In this document: piece by piece, positions 7,970 through 16,733 of the stretch
Layout: the number at the start of each line of letters is the position of its first letter
Position numbering within the stretch: position 1 is the stretch's first letter
NCBI GenBank assembly: GCA_013288305.1
Contig: JABDCD010000005.1
Location: 1 to 48,606, forward strand
Direction of reading: 5' to 3'
Source: Alphaproteobacteria bacterium
GTDB lineage: Bacteria > Pseudomonadota > Alphaproteobacteria > Rickettsiales > SXRF01
DNA: 48,606 nt
The notes under the pieces: generated by a model
What the model was told of the DNA's origin: nothing
Seen by the model: the letters and a program-made list of their open reading frames with translations, nothing else
Database searches by the model: none
Made by a program: the position numbers and the translations under genes

Positions 7970-8050
7970 AGGTGGGCCGAATTGCCCGCCTTTTTGTTTG
8001 CCCGCGAATGCGGGCAAATAATCGCGCCGAACCCCGCACTTGTTGCGGGG
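7970..8050 (+). promoter_or_regulatory. three-hairpin leader of the rimP-nusA-infB operon, first hairpin terminator-like
   Basis: Stem 1: AGGTGGGC (7970-7977) with GCCCGCCT (7984-7991), one G-T pair, then a T run to 7995, i.e. an intrinsic terminator shape just after the predicted start site. Stem 2: TTTGCCCGC (7997-8005) with GCGGGCAAA (8010-8018), loop GAAT. Stem 3: CCCCGCA (8032-8038) with TGCGGGG (8044-8050). In E. coli the homologous operon is autoregulated by NusA through leader termination; the layout here suggests similar attenuation, though some stems may also be dispersed genomic palindromes. Confidence 0.55.
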
Positions 8051-8075
8051 GAAAGCGGATTGGTTGGATTATAGC

Positions 8076-8564
8076 GTGAACATCGTAGAAAAAATAACCT
8101 CCGTCATCGAGCCGTCTCTGGAAGCGATGGGATATGCGCTGGTGCAGCTCAAGCTGGCTGACGGAGCGCGACGCAAGTCGCTGGTGATCATGGCCGAACG
8201 TAAGGACGATGATGCCATGAGCTTCGACGATTGTTCCGCCATCAGCCAGACGGTGTCGGCGCTGCTGGATGTGGAAGATCCGATTCAAAGCGCGTATGAC
8301 CTCGAAGTCTGCTCGCCGGGAATCGACCGGCCGCTGACCAAACCGCAGGATTTCACGCGGTTCGCCGGTTTCGAGGCGAGGCTGGAAACGATGCTGCCCA
8401 TCGACGGGCGCAAACGGTTTCGCGGCGTGATCGAAGGAATGAAGGACGAAGTGATTACGATAAACATGCCGGAAGGCGAGGCGAGGATTGAGTTTAGGAA
8501 TATACGCAGTGCCAAGTTGGTGATGACGGATGCGTTGCTGAAGAAAAATGATACTAAGCCCTAA
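8076..8564 (+). CDS. rimP: ribosome maturation factor RimP
   Basis: Needed for 30S subunit maturation. The 162-aa form begins at GTG 8076 (NIVEKITSVIEPSLEAMGYA), matching the usual RimP N-terminus. An in-frame TTG at 8040 would add 12 residues encoded by the leader hairpin and is less likely. Family motifs: GYALVQLKL, DDCSAISQTVSALLD and YDLEVCSPGIDRPL, where the last is the RimP signature. The C-terminal SH3-like domain follows with RFRGVIEGMKDEVITI. First gene of the operon leading into nusA, 32 bases away. Confidence 0.93.
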   Translation: MNIVEKITSVIEPSLEAMGYALVQLKLADGARRKSLVIMAERKDDDAMSFDDCSAISQTVSALLDVEDPIQSAYDLEVCSPGIDRPLTKPQDFTRFAGFEARLETMLPIDGRKRFRGVIEGMKDEVITINMPEGEARIEFRNIRSAKLVMTDALLKKNDTKP

Positions 8565-8596
8565 AGATAATGAAAACACTATAAAGAGGTAGAATT

Positions 8597-10120
8597 ATGG
8601 CCACGACACAAGCAATTTACGGAAGCACGGAACTCTTACAGATCGCCGACAGCGTCGCGCGCGAGAAGGGGCTGTCGAAAGAGTCCGTCATCGAGGCAAT
8701 GGAGCAGGCGATTCAAACCGCCGGACGCCGCAAGTTCGGCCATGAGCATGACATCCGCGCCGAGATCGACAAGAAAACCGGCGAGATAAAGCTCTACCGC
8801 GTCCGCACCGTGGTGGAAACGGTGGAGAACGAAGTGACCGAGCTGACGCTGGCGCAGGCCAAGCGCATCGATCCCAAGCTGGAAATCGGCGACCAGATCC
8901 GCGACCTGCTGCCGCCGATCGATTTCGGCCGCGTCGCCGCGCAAACCGCAAAGCAGGTGGTGCTCCAGAAAGTGCGCGATGCCGAGCGCGAAAAGCAGTA
9001 CGACGAATTCAAGGACAAGATCGGCGAAATCATCAGCGGCACGGTCAAGCGCGTCGAATACGGCAACGTCATCGTTGATTTCGGCCGTACTGAAGCCATG
9101 ATCCGCCGCGACGAATTAATCCCCAGGGAAGTATTTCGCCCCGGCGACCGCATCCGCGCCTATATCGCCGACGTGCGCCGCGAAAAATCCGGCCCGCAGA
9201 TTTTCCTGTCGCGCACTCATTCGGAATTCCTGGCCAAATTGTTCGCGCAGGAAGTGCCGGAAATTTATGACGGCATCATCGAAATCAAAGCCGCCGCCCG
9301 TGACCCCGGCTCGCGCGCCAAGATCGCCGTGTCCTCAAAGGATTCGAGCGTCAATCCGGTGCTGTCCTGCGTCGGCGTGCGCGGCAGCCGCGTGCAGGCG
9401 GTAGTGGGCGAATTGCAGGGCGAAAAAATCGACATCATCGAATGGTCGTCCGATCCGGCGACGTTTATCGTCAATGCACTATCCTCAGCGGAGGTGACCA
9501 AAGTGGTTATCGACGAGAATAAGAACCGCATCGAAGTGGTGGTGCCGGATGAGCAGCTGTCGCTCGCCATCGGGCGGCGAGGCCAGAACGTGCGCCTCGC
9601 CTCACAGCTGACCGGCTGGAGCATCGACATCCTGACCGAGGCCGTCGAATCCGAACGCCGCGCCGATGAATTCAACAGCCTGTCGCAGCTGTTCATCGAA
9701 GCGCTCGACGTCGAGGAAGTCATCGCCCACCTGCTGGTGACCGAAGGGTTTACCTCGATCGAGGAAGTGGCGTTCATTCCCATCGCCGACCTGACCTCGA
9801 TCGAAGGTTTCGACGAGAATGTCGCCGAGGAGTTGCATAACCGCGCCGCGGCGTGGCTCGAAAAGAAGCAGCAGGAAAACGAGAAGAAGCTCAAAGACCT
9901 CGGCATGGATGCATCGCTGATCCAGTTCCCCGGCATAAAACAGGAATGGCTGGAAAAATTGGGCGAAGCCAAAGTGCTGACGCTCGACGATTTCGCCGAC
10001 CTGTCGACGCCTGAATTGCTGGAAATCATCCCCGGACTGGGTTCGGAAGAAGCGGGCCAGCTCATCATGTCGGCGCGCGCTTCGTGGTTCGAGGGCGAAG
10101 AGCCGGAAAAGCAGGACTAG
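8597..10120 (+). CDS. nusA: transcription termination/antitermination factor NusA
   Basis: 507 aa, cytoplasmic, binds RNA polymerase and nascent RNA to control pausing, termination and antitermination. N-terminal polymerase-binding domain 1-130; S1 domain about 141-203 ([20 protein letters not shown]); KH1 about 240-290 ([11 protein letters not shown]); KH2 about 312-350 with GRRGQNVR at 326-333; then two acidic helix-hairpin-helix repeats to the end, which in E. coli bind RNAP alpha and autoinhibit. AAAGAGG lies six to seven bases before the ATG. In most alphaproteobacteria ylxR follows nusA; here only 32 bases separate nusA from infB, so ylxR is absent. Confidence 0.97.
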   Translation: MATTQAIYGSTELLQIADSVAREKGLSKESVIEAMEQAIQTAGRRKFGHEHDIRAEIDKKTGEIKLYRVRTVVETVENEVTELTLAQAKRIDPKLEIGDQIRDLLPPIDFGRVAAQTAKQVVLQKVRDAEREKQYDEFKDKIGEIISGTVKRVEYGNVIVDFGRTEAMIRRDELIPREVFRPGDRIRAYIADVRREKSGPQIFLSRTHSEFLAKLFAQEVPEIYDGIIEIKAAARDPGSRAKIAVSSKDSSVNPVLSCVGVRGSRVQAVVGELQGEKIDIIEWSSDPATFIVNALSSAEVTKVVIDENKNRIEVVVPDEQLSLAIGRRGQNVRLASQLTGWSIDILTEAVESERRADEFNSLSQLFIEALDVEEVIAHLLVTEGFTSIEEVAFIPIADLTSIEGFDENVAEELHNRAAAWLEKKQQENEKKLKDLGMDASLIQFPGIKQEWLEKLGEAKVLTLDDFADLSTPELLEIIPGLGSEEAGQLIMSARASWFEGEEPEKQD

Positions 10121-10152
10121 CGCAGAACATACTATTGCTCTATATATAACGC

Positions 10153-12630
10153 ATGACCGACAGTAACGACACCATGAAAAAAGAAACCCTGAAAGTGGCC
10201 AACCCCGGTCGGCTGCAGCTCACCAAAACCGTCGAAAGCGGCAAGGTGAAGCAGAGTTTCACGCACGGGCGCTCCAAGAGCGTGACGGTGGAAGTGCGCA
10301 AAACCCGCACCTTCGCGCAGGGCGCCACCGGCGGCATGGTCGAGGTCAAGCCGCAGGGCGCGCCTACCGGTTTCAACGCGGCATCGCTGCAATCCATGCA
10401 TGATGACGAGTCGATGCGCCATCTCACCAATGACGAAAAACTGGCGCGCCTCAAGGCCCTGCACATCGCCGAGGAGGAAATGAAACGCGCCACCGAGCGC
10501 ACCTCGCAACTTCCCGAAGAAGACCGCAAGCGCAAGCCGCAAAAAGCCGAAGACGAAATCCCCACCGTCAGCGCCGATGATCTGGCGGTGGCGTCGATGC
10601 TGCCGGAAAGCGGTAAGAAATCGGCGGCGGCTGTGCCTCCTGCCAAGCTCAAGGCGCATCATCCGGACGAGGAAGGCGAGCGCAGCGACAAAGGCAAAGG
10701 CGGCAAATTAAAATTACGCGGCGGCGAAGAGCGCCGTTCTTCCGGCAAAATCACCGTGCACCAGGCGTTGTCCAATATCGAGGAACAGCGCATGCGCTCG
10801 CTGGCCTCCATCCGCCGCGCCCGCGAAAAAGCGATCAAAAAAGCGCAGGGCGGTCATCAGGAAGCCGAGAAAGTCATCCGCGACGTCGTCATTCCCGAAG
10901 CCATCACTGTCGCCGAGCTGGCCAACCGCATGGCGGCGCGCACCGTCGACGTCATCAAAGTGCTGATGAAACTGGGCATGATGGTGACGGCGACGCAATC
11001 CATCGACGCCGATACCGCCGAGCTGGTGGTCAGTGAATTCGGCCATAAATTCAAGCGCGTCACCGAGGGCGACGTCGAAAATGTCTTGAAGGAAGATGAT
11101 CAGGAAGACGCGGCGCATCTCAAGCCGCGTCCGCCGGTCGTCACCGTCATGGGGCATGTCGATCACGGCAAGACCTCGCTGCTCGACGCGCTGCGCAAGA
11201 CTAATGTGGTATCCGGAGAAGCCGGCGGCATCACGCAGCATATCGGCGCCTATCAAGTGGAACTCACCGGCGGCCAGAAGGTGACATTCCTCGATACGCC
11301 CGGCCACGAAGCCTTCACTGCCATGCGCGCCCGCGGCGCCAAGATCACTGACATTGTCGTGCTCGTCGTCGCCGCCGATGATGGCATCATGGAGCAGACG
11401 AAGGAAGCCATCGCTCACGCTAAGGCGGCGGAAGTGCCCATCGTCGTCGCCGTCAACAAAATCGATAAACCGGGCGCCGATAGCGCGCGGGTGAAAAACG
11501 AATTGATGCAATACGGCCTCGTGCCTGAGGAATTCGGCGGCGAAACGATTGTCGTCGAAGTGTCGGCCAAGACCGGGCAGAATCTCGACAAGCTGGTCGA
11601 ATCGCTGCTGGTGCAGGCCGAAATACTCGAACTCAAGGCCAATCCTGACCGTGCCGCTGCCGGCGTCGTCGTCGAAGCGCGGCTTGACCAGGGTAAGGGC
11701 GTCGTCACCACCATCCTTGTGCAAAAAGGCACGCTGCATACGGGCGATATTGTCGTCGCCGGTCCGGCCTACGGGCGCGTGCGCACGCTGGTCGACGACA
11801 AAGGCCAGACGCTGAAAGCCGCCACGCCCGGTACGCCGGTGGTCATCCTGGGCTTAAGCCACGCACCCGAAGCGGGTGACGAATTCTCGGTCGTCGAGAA
11901 CGAAAAAACCGCGCGCGACATCGCCGAATACCGCGAGCGCCGCACCCGTGAGCAGAATGTCGTGCTGGCAACGCGCACGATGGAATCGCTATTTGGCGAG
12001 GCAGCGGGCACCAATGCCAAGGAATTGCCGGTGATCATCAAAGCCGACGTGCAGGGTTCGGTCGAAGCCATCGCCCAGTCGCTCTCCAAATATTCGGGCG
12101 AGGAAGTGGCGGTGAAACTACTTCATTCCGGCGTCGGCGGCATTTCCGAATCCGACGTTACGCTGGCCAAGGCCACCGGCGCCATGATCATCGCCTTCAA
12201 TGTACGCGCCGCGCCCAAAGCCAAGGAAATGGCCGCCAAGGACAAGGTCAACATCCGCTATTATTCGATCATTTATGAAGTGGTCGATGACGTGAAAGCG
12301 GCGCTGTCGGGCATGTTGTCGCCGACGCTCAAGGAAAATTTCCTGGGCTACGCTGAAATCCGCGAAGTGTTCAACATCAGCAAGGCCGGTAAAGTCGCAG
12401 GCTGCATGGTCACCGACGGCATCATCAAGCGCGGTACGAAAGTACGCCTGCTGCGCGACAACGTCGTCATCCACGAAGGTACGCTCAAAACCCTCAAGCG
12501 CTTCAAGGACGAAGTCAAGGAAGTTAAAAGCGGCTTGGAGTGCGGCATGGCCTTCGAGAATTACGAGGACATCCGCCAGGGCGACCAGATCGAATGCTTC
12601 GAGGTGGAGCAGGTGGCGAGGACGGTTTAG
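10153..12630 (+). CDS. infB: translation initiation factor IF-2
   Basis: 825-aa GTPase that positions fMet-tRNA on the 30S and promotes subunit joining. Residues 1-320 are the charged, poorly conserved N-terminal part, including an IF2_assoc-type segment ([10 protein letters not shown]) and an IF2_N helix bundle near 240-295 ([19 protein letters not shown]). The G domain starts near 330 with [16 protein letters not shown] (G1), [12 protein letters not shown] (G2), [10 protein letters not shown] (G3) and VAVNKIDKP (G4). Domains II-IV follow, ending with [20 protein letters not shown]. No strong ribosome site precedes ATG 10153; ATG 10174 is an alternative. Confidence 0.97.
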   Translation: MTDSNDTMKKETLKVANPGRLQLTKTVESGKVKQSFTHGRSKSVTVEVRKTRTFAQGATGGMVEVKPQGAPTGFNAASLQSMHDDESMRHLTNDEKLARLKALHIAEEEMKRATERTSQLPEEDRKRKPQKAEDEIPTVSADDLAVASMLPESGKKSAAAVPPAKLKAHHPDEEGERSDKGKGGKLKLRGGEERRSSGKITVHQALSNIEEQRMRSLASIRRAREKAIKKAQGGHQEAEKVIRDVVIPEAITVAELANRMAARTVDVIKVLMKLGMMVTATQSIDADTAELVVSEFGHKFKRVTEGDVENVLKEDDQEDAAHLKPRPPVVTVMGHVDHGKTSLLDALRKTNVVSGEAGGITQHIGAYQVELTGGQKVTFLDTPGHEAFTAMRARGAKITDIVVLVVAADDGIMEQTKEAIAHAKAAEVPIVVAVNKIDKPGADSARVKNELMQYGLVPEEFGGETIVVEVSAKTGQNLDKLVESLLVQAEILELKANPDRAAAGVVVEARLDQGKGVVTTILVQKGTLHTGDIVVAGPAYGRVRTLVDDKGQTLKAATPGTPVVILGLSHAPEAGDEFSVVENEKTARDIAEYRERRTREQNVVLATRTMESLFGEAAGTNAKELPVIIKADVQGSVEAIAQSLSKYSGEEVAVKLLHSGVGGISESDVTLAKATGAMIIAFNVRAAPKAKEMAAKDKVNIRYYSIIYEVVDDVKAALSGMLSPTLKENFLGYAEIREVFNISKAGKVAGCMVTDGIIKRGTKVRLLRDNVVIHEGTLKTLKRFKDEVKEVKSGLECGMAFENYEDIRQGDQIECFEVEQVARTV

Positions 12631-12633
12631 TCA

Positions 12634-12703
12634 TTAGTCGCCAGTCGTTAGTCGTTAGCGAGGGGCGGCGAAAGAAAACTAACGACTAAAGACTAGCGAC
12701 TAA
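12634..12703. repeat. palindromic element with TTAGTCG-word arms between infB and rbfA
   Basis: The 25-base arm 12634-12658 pairs with 12679-12703 at 23 of 25 positions. Each arm is itself made of repeated TTAGTCG-like words, so the hairpin is a pair of opposing microrepeats around a 20-base loop. It starts four bases after the infB stop and ends ten bases before the rbfA start. No T-tract marks it as a terminator. Confidence 0.75.
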
Positions 12704-12712
12704 CGGCTTCTT

Positions 12713-13129
12713 ATGTCCAAACTTCACGATTTTTTTTCCAACAAAGGGAACACCGTCCAACGCAACCTCCGCGTCGGCGAGGAAATCCGGCATATTCTGG
12801 CCGATATTTTCCTGCGCGGCGAAAGCAATTCGCCGGAGCTGTTCGACGTGGCTATCACCATTTCGGAAGTGCGCGTCAGTCCGGATTTGAAAAACGCCAC
12901 GGTGTTTGTTATGCCGCTGGCCGGCGAAAACAAAGAAAAGCTGCTGCTGGCGCTCAAGGCCGCCCAGCCGGAAATCCGCTACCTCGTATCGAAACGCGTC
13001 AAGCTGCGCCACACGCCTAAAATATATTTCGCCCTCGACGAATCGTTCGACGAAGCGCAGCGCATCAACGAGTTGCTGAAGAAGCCGGAAGTGGCAAGGG
13101 ATTTAGAAAAACCCGTCAGCGACACATAA
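12713..13129 (+). CDS. rbfA: ribosome-binding factor A
   Basis: 138 aa, single KH-like domain that binds immature 30S subunits and helps 16S rRNA 5'-end processing and cold adaptation. Typical RbfA features are RVGEEIRHILADIF near the N-terminus, the central VSPDLKNATVFVMPL and RVKLRHTPKIYFALDESFDEA, followed by INELLKK. Its TAA overlaps the truB ATG by one base, so truB is translationally coupled. Confidence 0.95.
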   Translation: MSKLHDFFSNKGNTVQRNLRVGEEIRHILADIFLRGESNSPELFDVAITISEVRVSPDLKNATVFVMPLAGENKEKLLLALKAAQPEIRYLVSKRVKLRHTPKIYFALDESFDEAQRINELLKKPEVARDLEKPVSDT

Positions 13130-14061
13130 TGCACCGCTGGATTATCCTCGACAAACCTTCGGGTATTACCTCCGCCCATGCGGTGGCGAAGGTGAAAAGG
13201 CTGCTTAAACCCCAAAAAATTGGCCATGCCGGGACGCTCGACCCGCTGGCATCGGGCGTGCTGCCGCTGGCGCTGGGCGAGGCGACCAAGACCGTCGCTT
13301 ATATGATGGATGCCGCCAAGGCCTATGAATTCACCGTCACCTGGGGACAGGAGCGCGATACCGACGATAGCGAGGGGAAAATCACCCACACATCCGAAAA
13401 ACGCCCGGCGAAAGCAGAAATCCTGGCTCTCTTGCCGCAATTCATAGGAAAAATCCAGCAAACGCCGCCCGCCTTTTCCGCCATCAAGGTCGGAGGCAAA
13501 CGCTCCTATGACTTGGCAAGGAGCGGGGAAGGAGTGGAACTGAAGGCGCGGGAGGTGAGGGTGGACTCGCTTCATTTGTCATCCTCGGGCTTGACCCGAG
13601 GATCCATCGTAAAGGACTATGCCGCGCCCACGGCGCTTGCGATGGATCCCCGCCTGCGCGGGGATGACAGTTTCGTATGCCACTGCGGCAAGGGCGTTTA
13701 TATACGTTCGCTGGCGCGGGATATGGGGCGGGAATTGGGCTGTTTTGGCTATGTTTCGCGTCTGAGGCGCATTAAAGTCGGAAAATTCGACCAAACCCAC
13801 GCGATTTCGCTGGAAATGCTGGAAGAAATGGTGCATAAAGGCGACCTTGGTTTTTTAATGCCCGTCGAATCTGCGCTGGACGACATCCTGGCAATCGACA
13901 TCACCGATGACCAAGCCATTCGCTTGCAGCGTGGCCAGAACGTGGTTCTTCCCTTGAATGCGGAGTGTTCGACGATGATAGCGCGCTCGGGCGGCAAGCT
14001 GATTGCCATCTGCGAGTGGAAAGAAAGCCGGTTGAAGCCGGTGCGTGTGTTTAATTTATGA
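13129..14061 (+). CDS. truB: tRNA pseudouridine(55) synthase TruB, carrying an in-frame palindromic insertion
   Basis: Makes pseudouridine 55 in the T loop of tRNAs. 310 aa. Catalytic Asp38 lies in GHAGTLDPLASGVLPLALG; other motifs are AYEFTVTWGQERDTDD, QTPPAFSAIKVGGKRSYDLAR and CGKGVYIRSLARDMGRELG; a PUA-like C-terminus ends at about residue 308. Between RVDSLHL and CGKGVYIR, E. coli TruB has about 15 residues, but here residues 150-180 are encoded by a palindromic element and read SSSGLTRGSIVKDY then AAPTALAMDPRLRGDD. The frame is intact on both sides and all catalytic motifs survive, so the enzyme is probably active with a surface loop. Confidence 0.94.
   Translation: MHRWIILDKPSGITSAHAVAKVKRLLKPQKIGHAGTLDPLASGVLPLALGEATKTVAYMMDAAKAYEFTVTWGQERDTDDSEGKITHTSEKRPAKAEILALLPQFIGKIQQTPPAFSAIKVGGKRSYDLARSGEGVELKAREVRVDSLHLSSSGLTRGSIVKDYAAPTALAMDPRLRGDDSFVCHCGKGVYIRSLARDMGRELGCFGYVSRLRRIKVGKFDQTHAISLEMLEEMVHKGDLGFLMPVESALDDILAIDITDDQAIRLQRGQNVVLPLNAECSTMIARSGGKLIAICEWKESRLKPVRVFNL
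13578..13668. repeat. palindromic element inserted in frame in truB
   Basis: About 91 bp with nested pairing: outer GTCAT (13578-13582) with ATGAC (13664-13668); hairpin CCTCGGG (13583-13589) with CCCGAGG (13595-13601); GGATCCATCG (13600-13609) with CGATGGATCC (13640-13649); hairpin CCCCGC (13648-13653) with GCGGGG (13658-13663). It encodes the MDPRLRGDD peptide, a product of widespread alphaproteobacterial palindromes. Confidence 0.88.
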
Positions 14062-14128
14062 GTGCTCAGTTTAGAGTGCTGAGTGCTGAGAAAAAACTCG
14101 GCACTGTGTACTCGGCACTCGCAACTCA
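14060..14128. repeat. palindromic microrepeat element between truB and rpsO
   Basis: Left side repeats GAGTGCT-like words (14060-14090); right side repeats CTCGGCACT-like words (14097-14128) in complementary sense around an A-run loop. The best stem is GAGTGCTGAG with CTCGGCACTG across AAAAAA. It begins at the truB stop codon and fills nearly all of the gap to rpsO. Confidence 0.65.
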
Positions 14129-14146
14129 ATAGAAAGGAAAGCTGCG

Positions 14147-14428
14147 ATGTCGAGTAAAGCGAAGAAAAAAGAGACTGTGAAACAAGACGTCATCAAAAAA
14201 TTCGCCACCGCCAAGGACGATACCGGCTCGCCGGAAGTCCAGGTGGCACTGCTGACCGACCGGATCAACCACCTGACCGGCCATTTCGAGGCGCACAAAA
14301 ACGACCATCATTCGCGCCGTGGGCTGCTTATCATGGTCGGCCGTCGCCGCCGCCTTCTTGATTATTTGAAGAAGATCGACAGCGAGCGGTATGAAGGAAT
14401 CATCAAGAAGCTTGGCATCAGGAAATAA
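14147..14428 (+). CDS. rpsO: 30S ribosomal protein S15
   Basis: 93 aa, binds the central domain of 16S rRNA. Family signature: [21 protein letters not shown], then [16 protein letters not shown] and [11 protein letters not shown]. The N-terminus [13 protein letters not shown] is about four residues longer than the usual 89-aa form. AGAAAGGAAAG lies eight bases before the ATG. In many bacteria the rpsO-pnp mRNA is autoregulated and processed between the two genes; here that gap holds a palindromic element. Confidence 0.97.
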   Translation: MSSKAKKKETVKQDVIKKFATAKDDTGSPEVQVALLTDRINHLTGHFEAHKNDHHSRRGLLIMVGRRRRLLDYLKKIDSERYEGIIKKLGIRK

Positions 14429-14441
14429 TGCCTTTCAATCT

Positions 14442-14498
14442 CCGCGAAGGTGGGGATCCATTTAATAAGAACTGGATTCCCGCCTTCGCGGGAATGAC
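14442..14498. repeat. palindromic element between rpsO and pnp
   Basis: CCGCGAAGGTGGGGATCCA (14442-14460) pairs with TGGATTCCCGCCTTCGCGG (14473-14491) at 17 of 19 positions, with a 12-base loop, and continues into GGAATGAC. The ATGAC tail and GGATCCA core match parts of the truB element, so the two are related. The hairpin could act as an RNase processing site for the rpsO-pnp transcript. Confidence 0.75.
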
Positions 14499-14528
14499 AA
14501 ACAACGAAACAGGAAAGAGAGATATACA

Positions 14529-16655
14529 ATGTTCAACATCACCAAGAAATCCATCGAATGGGGCGGTCGCGTACTCACACTGGAAACCGGGCGCGTGGCG
14601 CGCCAGGCCGACGGCGCGGTGCTCGCCACTTATGGCAATACCGTCGTGCTGTGCACGGTGGTTTCCGCGAAAACCCCGAAACCCGACGTGGATTTTTTCC
14701 CGCTGACGGTCAATTATCAGGAAAAAGCTTTCGCTGCCGGTAAAATTCCCGGCGGGTTTTTCAAGCGCGAAGGACGCCCGACCGAAAAGGAAGTGCTGAC
14801 CTCGCGGCTCATCGACCGCCCGATCCGCCCGCTGTTCATCAGCGGCTTTTACCATGAAACGCAGGTCGTCTGCACGCTGCTTTCGCACGATTTGCAGAAC
14901 GATCCCGATGTCGTCGCTCTGGTAGGCGCTTCGGCGGCACTCACCATTTCCGGCATCCCGTTCATGGGGCCGATCGGCGGTTGCCGCGTCGGTTATGTAA
15001 ACGGCGAATATCTGCTCAACCCGACCAAAGCCGAATTGCTCGACAGCCAGCTCGACCTCATCGTCGCCGGCACCAAGAAATCGGTGCTGATGGTGGAATC
15101 GGAAGCGCACGAGCTTTCCGAAGAAGTCATGCTTGGCGCGGTCATGTTCGGCCACCGCGAGATGCAGCCGGTCATGGACATGATCGTCGACCTTGCCGAA
15201 ATCTGCGCCAAGGACCCATGGGAAATGCCTAAGACCGTGGATGCCAAGCTGGTCAAGGAAGTGCGCGAGCTGGCGGAAGCCGACCTGCGCGCCGCCTATA
15301 AGATCACCGGCAAGCAGGAACGCTCGAACAAGCTCGACGAGATCAAAGCCAAGGTGAAAGTGGCATTCGAAGGCCGCGGCCATGACGATAAAGTCATCGG
15401 CAACCAGGTCAAGAAAGTCGAGCAGGACATCGTCCGCACCGATTACGTGCAAAGCCAGAAGCGTATCGACGGCCGCGGCCCGGCCGACATCCGCCCGATT
15501 CAATGCGAAGTCGGCGTGCTGCCGATGACGCACGGCTCGGCGCTGTTCACCCGTGGCGAAACGCAGGCCATCGTCGTCGCCACGCTGGGCACCAGCCAGG
15601 ACGAGCAGCGCATCGATGCGCTCGACGGCGAATATACCGAAGGCTTCATGCTGCATTATAATTTCCCGCCTTATTCCACCGGCGAAACCGGCCGCATGGG
15701 CAGCCCCGGACGCCGCGAAATCGGCCACGGCAAGCTGGCCTGGCGCGCCGTGCATCCGCTGCTGCCGGAAAAAGACGAGTTTCCCTACACGCTGCGTTGC
15801 GTATCGGAAATCACCGAGTCCAACGGCAGTTCGTCGATGGCCACCGTCTGCGGCACGTCGCTGTCGCTGATGGATGCCGGTGCGCCGCTGAAGCGGCCCG
15901 TTGCCGGTATCGCCATGGGGCTGATTAAGGAAAAAAGCGGCTTCATCGTGCTATCCGATATCTTAGGCGACGAGGATCATCTCGGCGACATGGATTTCAA
16001 AGTGGCCGGTACCGAAAAAGGCATCACCGCGCTGCAGATGGACATCAAGATCGACGGCATCACCGAAGAAATAATGAAGGTGGCGCTTGAGCAGGCGCAC
16101 GGTGGCCGCAAGCACATCCTGGGCGAAATGGGCAAGGCGCTCTCCGCCCCGCGCAGCTCGGTCGGCCGCACCGCCCCGCGCATCACCTCGATGACCATCG
16201 CCAAGGATAAAATCCGCGAAGTGATCGGCAGCGGCGGCAAAGTCATCCGCGAAATCTGCGAAGTGACCGGCGCCAAGATCGACATCGAGGATGACGGCAC
16301 CGTGCGTATCGCCGCCACCAGCGAGGAAGCGGGCAAAAAAGCCTATGACTGGATTTATTCCATCGTCGCCGAGCCGGAAATCGGCAAGATTTATACCGGC
16401 AAAGTCGTGCGCGTCGTCGATTTCGGCGCCTTCGTCAATTTCATGGGGCCGAAGGACGGCCTGGTGCATATCAGCGAGCTCGCCGATCATCGTGTCAACA
16501 AAGTCGAGGACATCGTACAGGAAGGCGATAGCGTGAAAGTCAAAGTGCTGGAGATGGACAATCGCGGCAAAATCCGTCTGTCGATGCGCATGGTCGACCA
16601 GGAGTCCGGCGAGGATATTTCTCATCGCATGACCAAGGAACGCAAACCGGCTTAG
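14529..16655 (+). CDS. pnp: polyribonucleotide nucleotidyltransferase (PNPase)
   Basis: 708-aa 3'-5' phosphorolytic exoribonuclease of the RNA degradosome. Two RNase PH-like domains: [20 protein letters not shown] and DRPIRPLF in the first; RADGRGP-equivalent [23 protein letters not shown] and [15 protein letters not shown] in the second. An all-helical domain lies between. A KH domain near residue 565 has [12 protein letters not shown] and an S1 domain at about 620-690 has [29 protein letters not shown] precedes the ATG. An intrinsic terminator follows 19 bases after the stop. Confidence 0.98.
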   Translation: MFNITKKSIEWGGRVLTLETGRVARQADGAVLATYGNTVVLCTVVSAKTPKPDVDFFPLTVNYQEKAFAAGKIPGGFFKREGRPTEKEVLTSRLIDRPIRPLFISGFYHETQVVCTLLSHDLQNDPDVVALVGASAALTISGIPFMGPIGGCRVGYVNGEYLLNPTKAELLDSQLDLIVAGTKKSVLMVESEAHELSEEVMLGAVMFGHREMQPVMDMIVDLAEICAKDPWEMPKTVDAKLVKEVRELAEADLRAAYKITGKQERSNKLDEIKAKVKVAFEGRGHDDKVIGNQVKKVEQDIVRTDYVQSQKRIDGRGPADIRPIQCEVGVLPMTHGSALFTRGETQAIVVATLGTSQDEQRIDALDGEYTEGFMLHYNFPPYSTGETGRMGSPGRREIGHGKLAWRAVHPLLPEKDEFPYTLRCVSEITESNGSSSMATVCGTSLSLMDAGAPLKRPVAGIAMGLIKEKSGFIVLSDILGDEDHLGDMDFKVAGTEKGITALQMDIKIDGITEEIMKVALEQAHGGRKHILGEMGKALSAPRSSVGRTAPRITSMTIAKDKIREVIGSGGKVIREICEVTGAKIDIEDDGTVRIAATSEEAGKKAYDWIYSIVAEPEIGKIYTGKVVRVVDFGAFVNFMGPKDGLVHISELADHRVNKVEDIVQEGDSVKVKVLEMDNRGKIRLSMRMVDQESGEDISHRMTKERKPA

Positions 16656-16673
16656 CTTGTTTGACATAGGATG

Positions 16674-16708
16674 AAAAATACCCTCCCTAAACCGGAGGGT
16701 ATTTTTTT
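16674..16708 (+). terminator. intrinsic terminator of the rimP-pnp operon
   Basis: ATACCCTCC (16678-16686) pairs perfectly with GGAGGGTAT (16694-16702) around a seven-base loop, with A4 before and T7 after. It ends the operon and shows that the in-frame ATG at 16671, upstream of the acyltransferase gene, is not the start of that gene. Confidence 0.93.
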
Positions 16709-16733
16709 AAGCGACGGGCTTTATAAAAGACAT

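Noticed and set aside
13578..13668. Frameshift or pseudogene in truB
   Set aside because: The frame is intact on both sides of the insertion and all motifs are present.
16671..16733. Upstream start of the acyltransferase gene
   Set aside because: The extra 21 codons coincide with the pnp terminator hairpin and T-tract.
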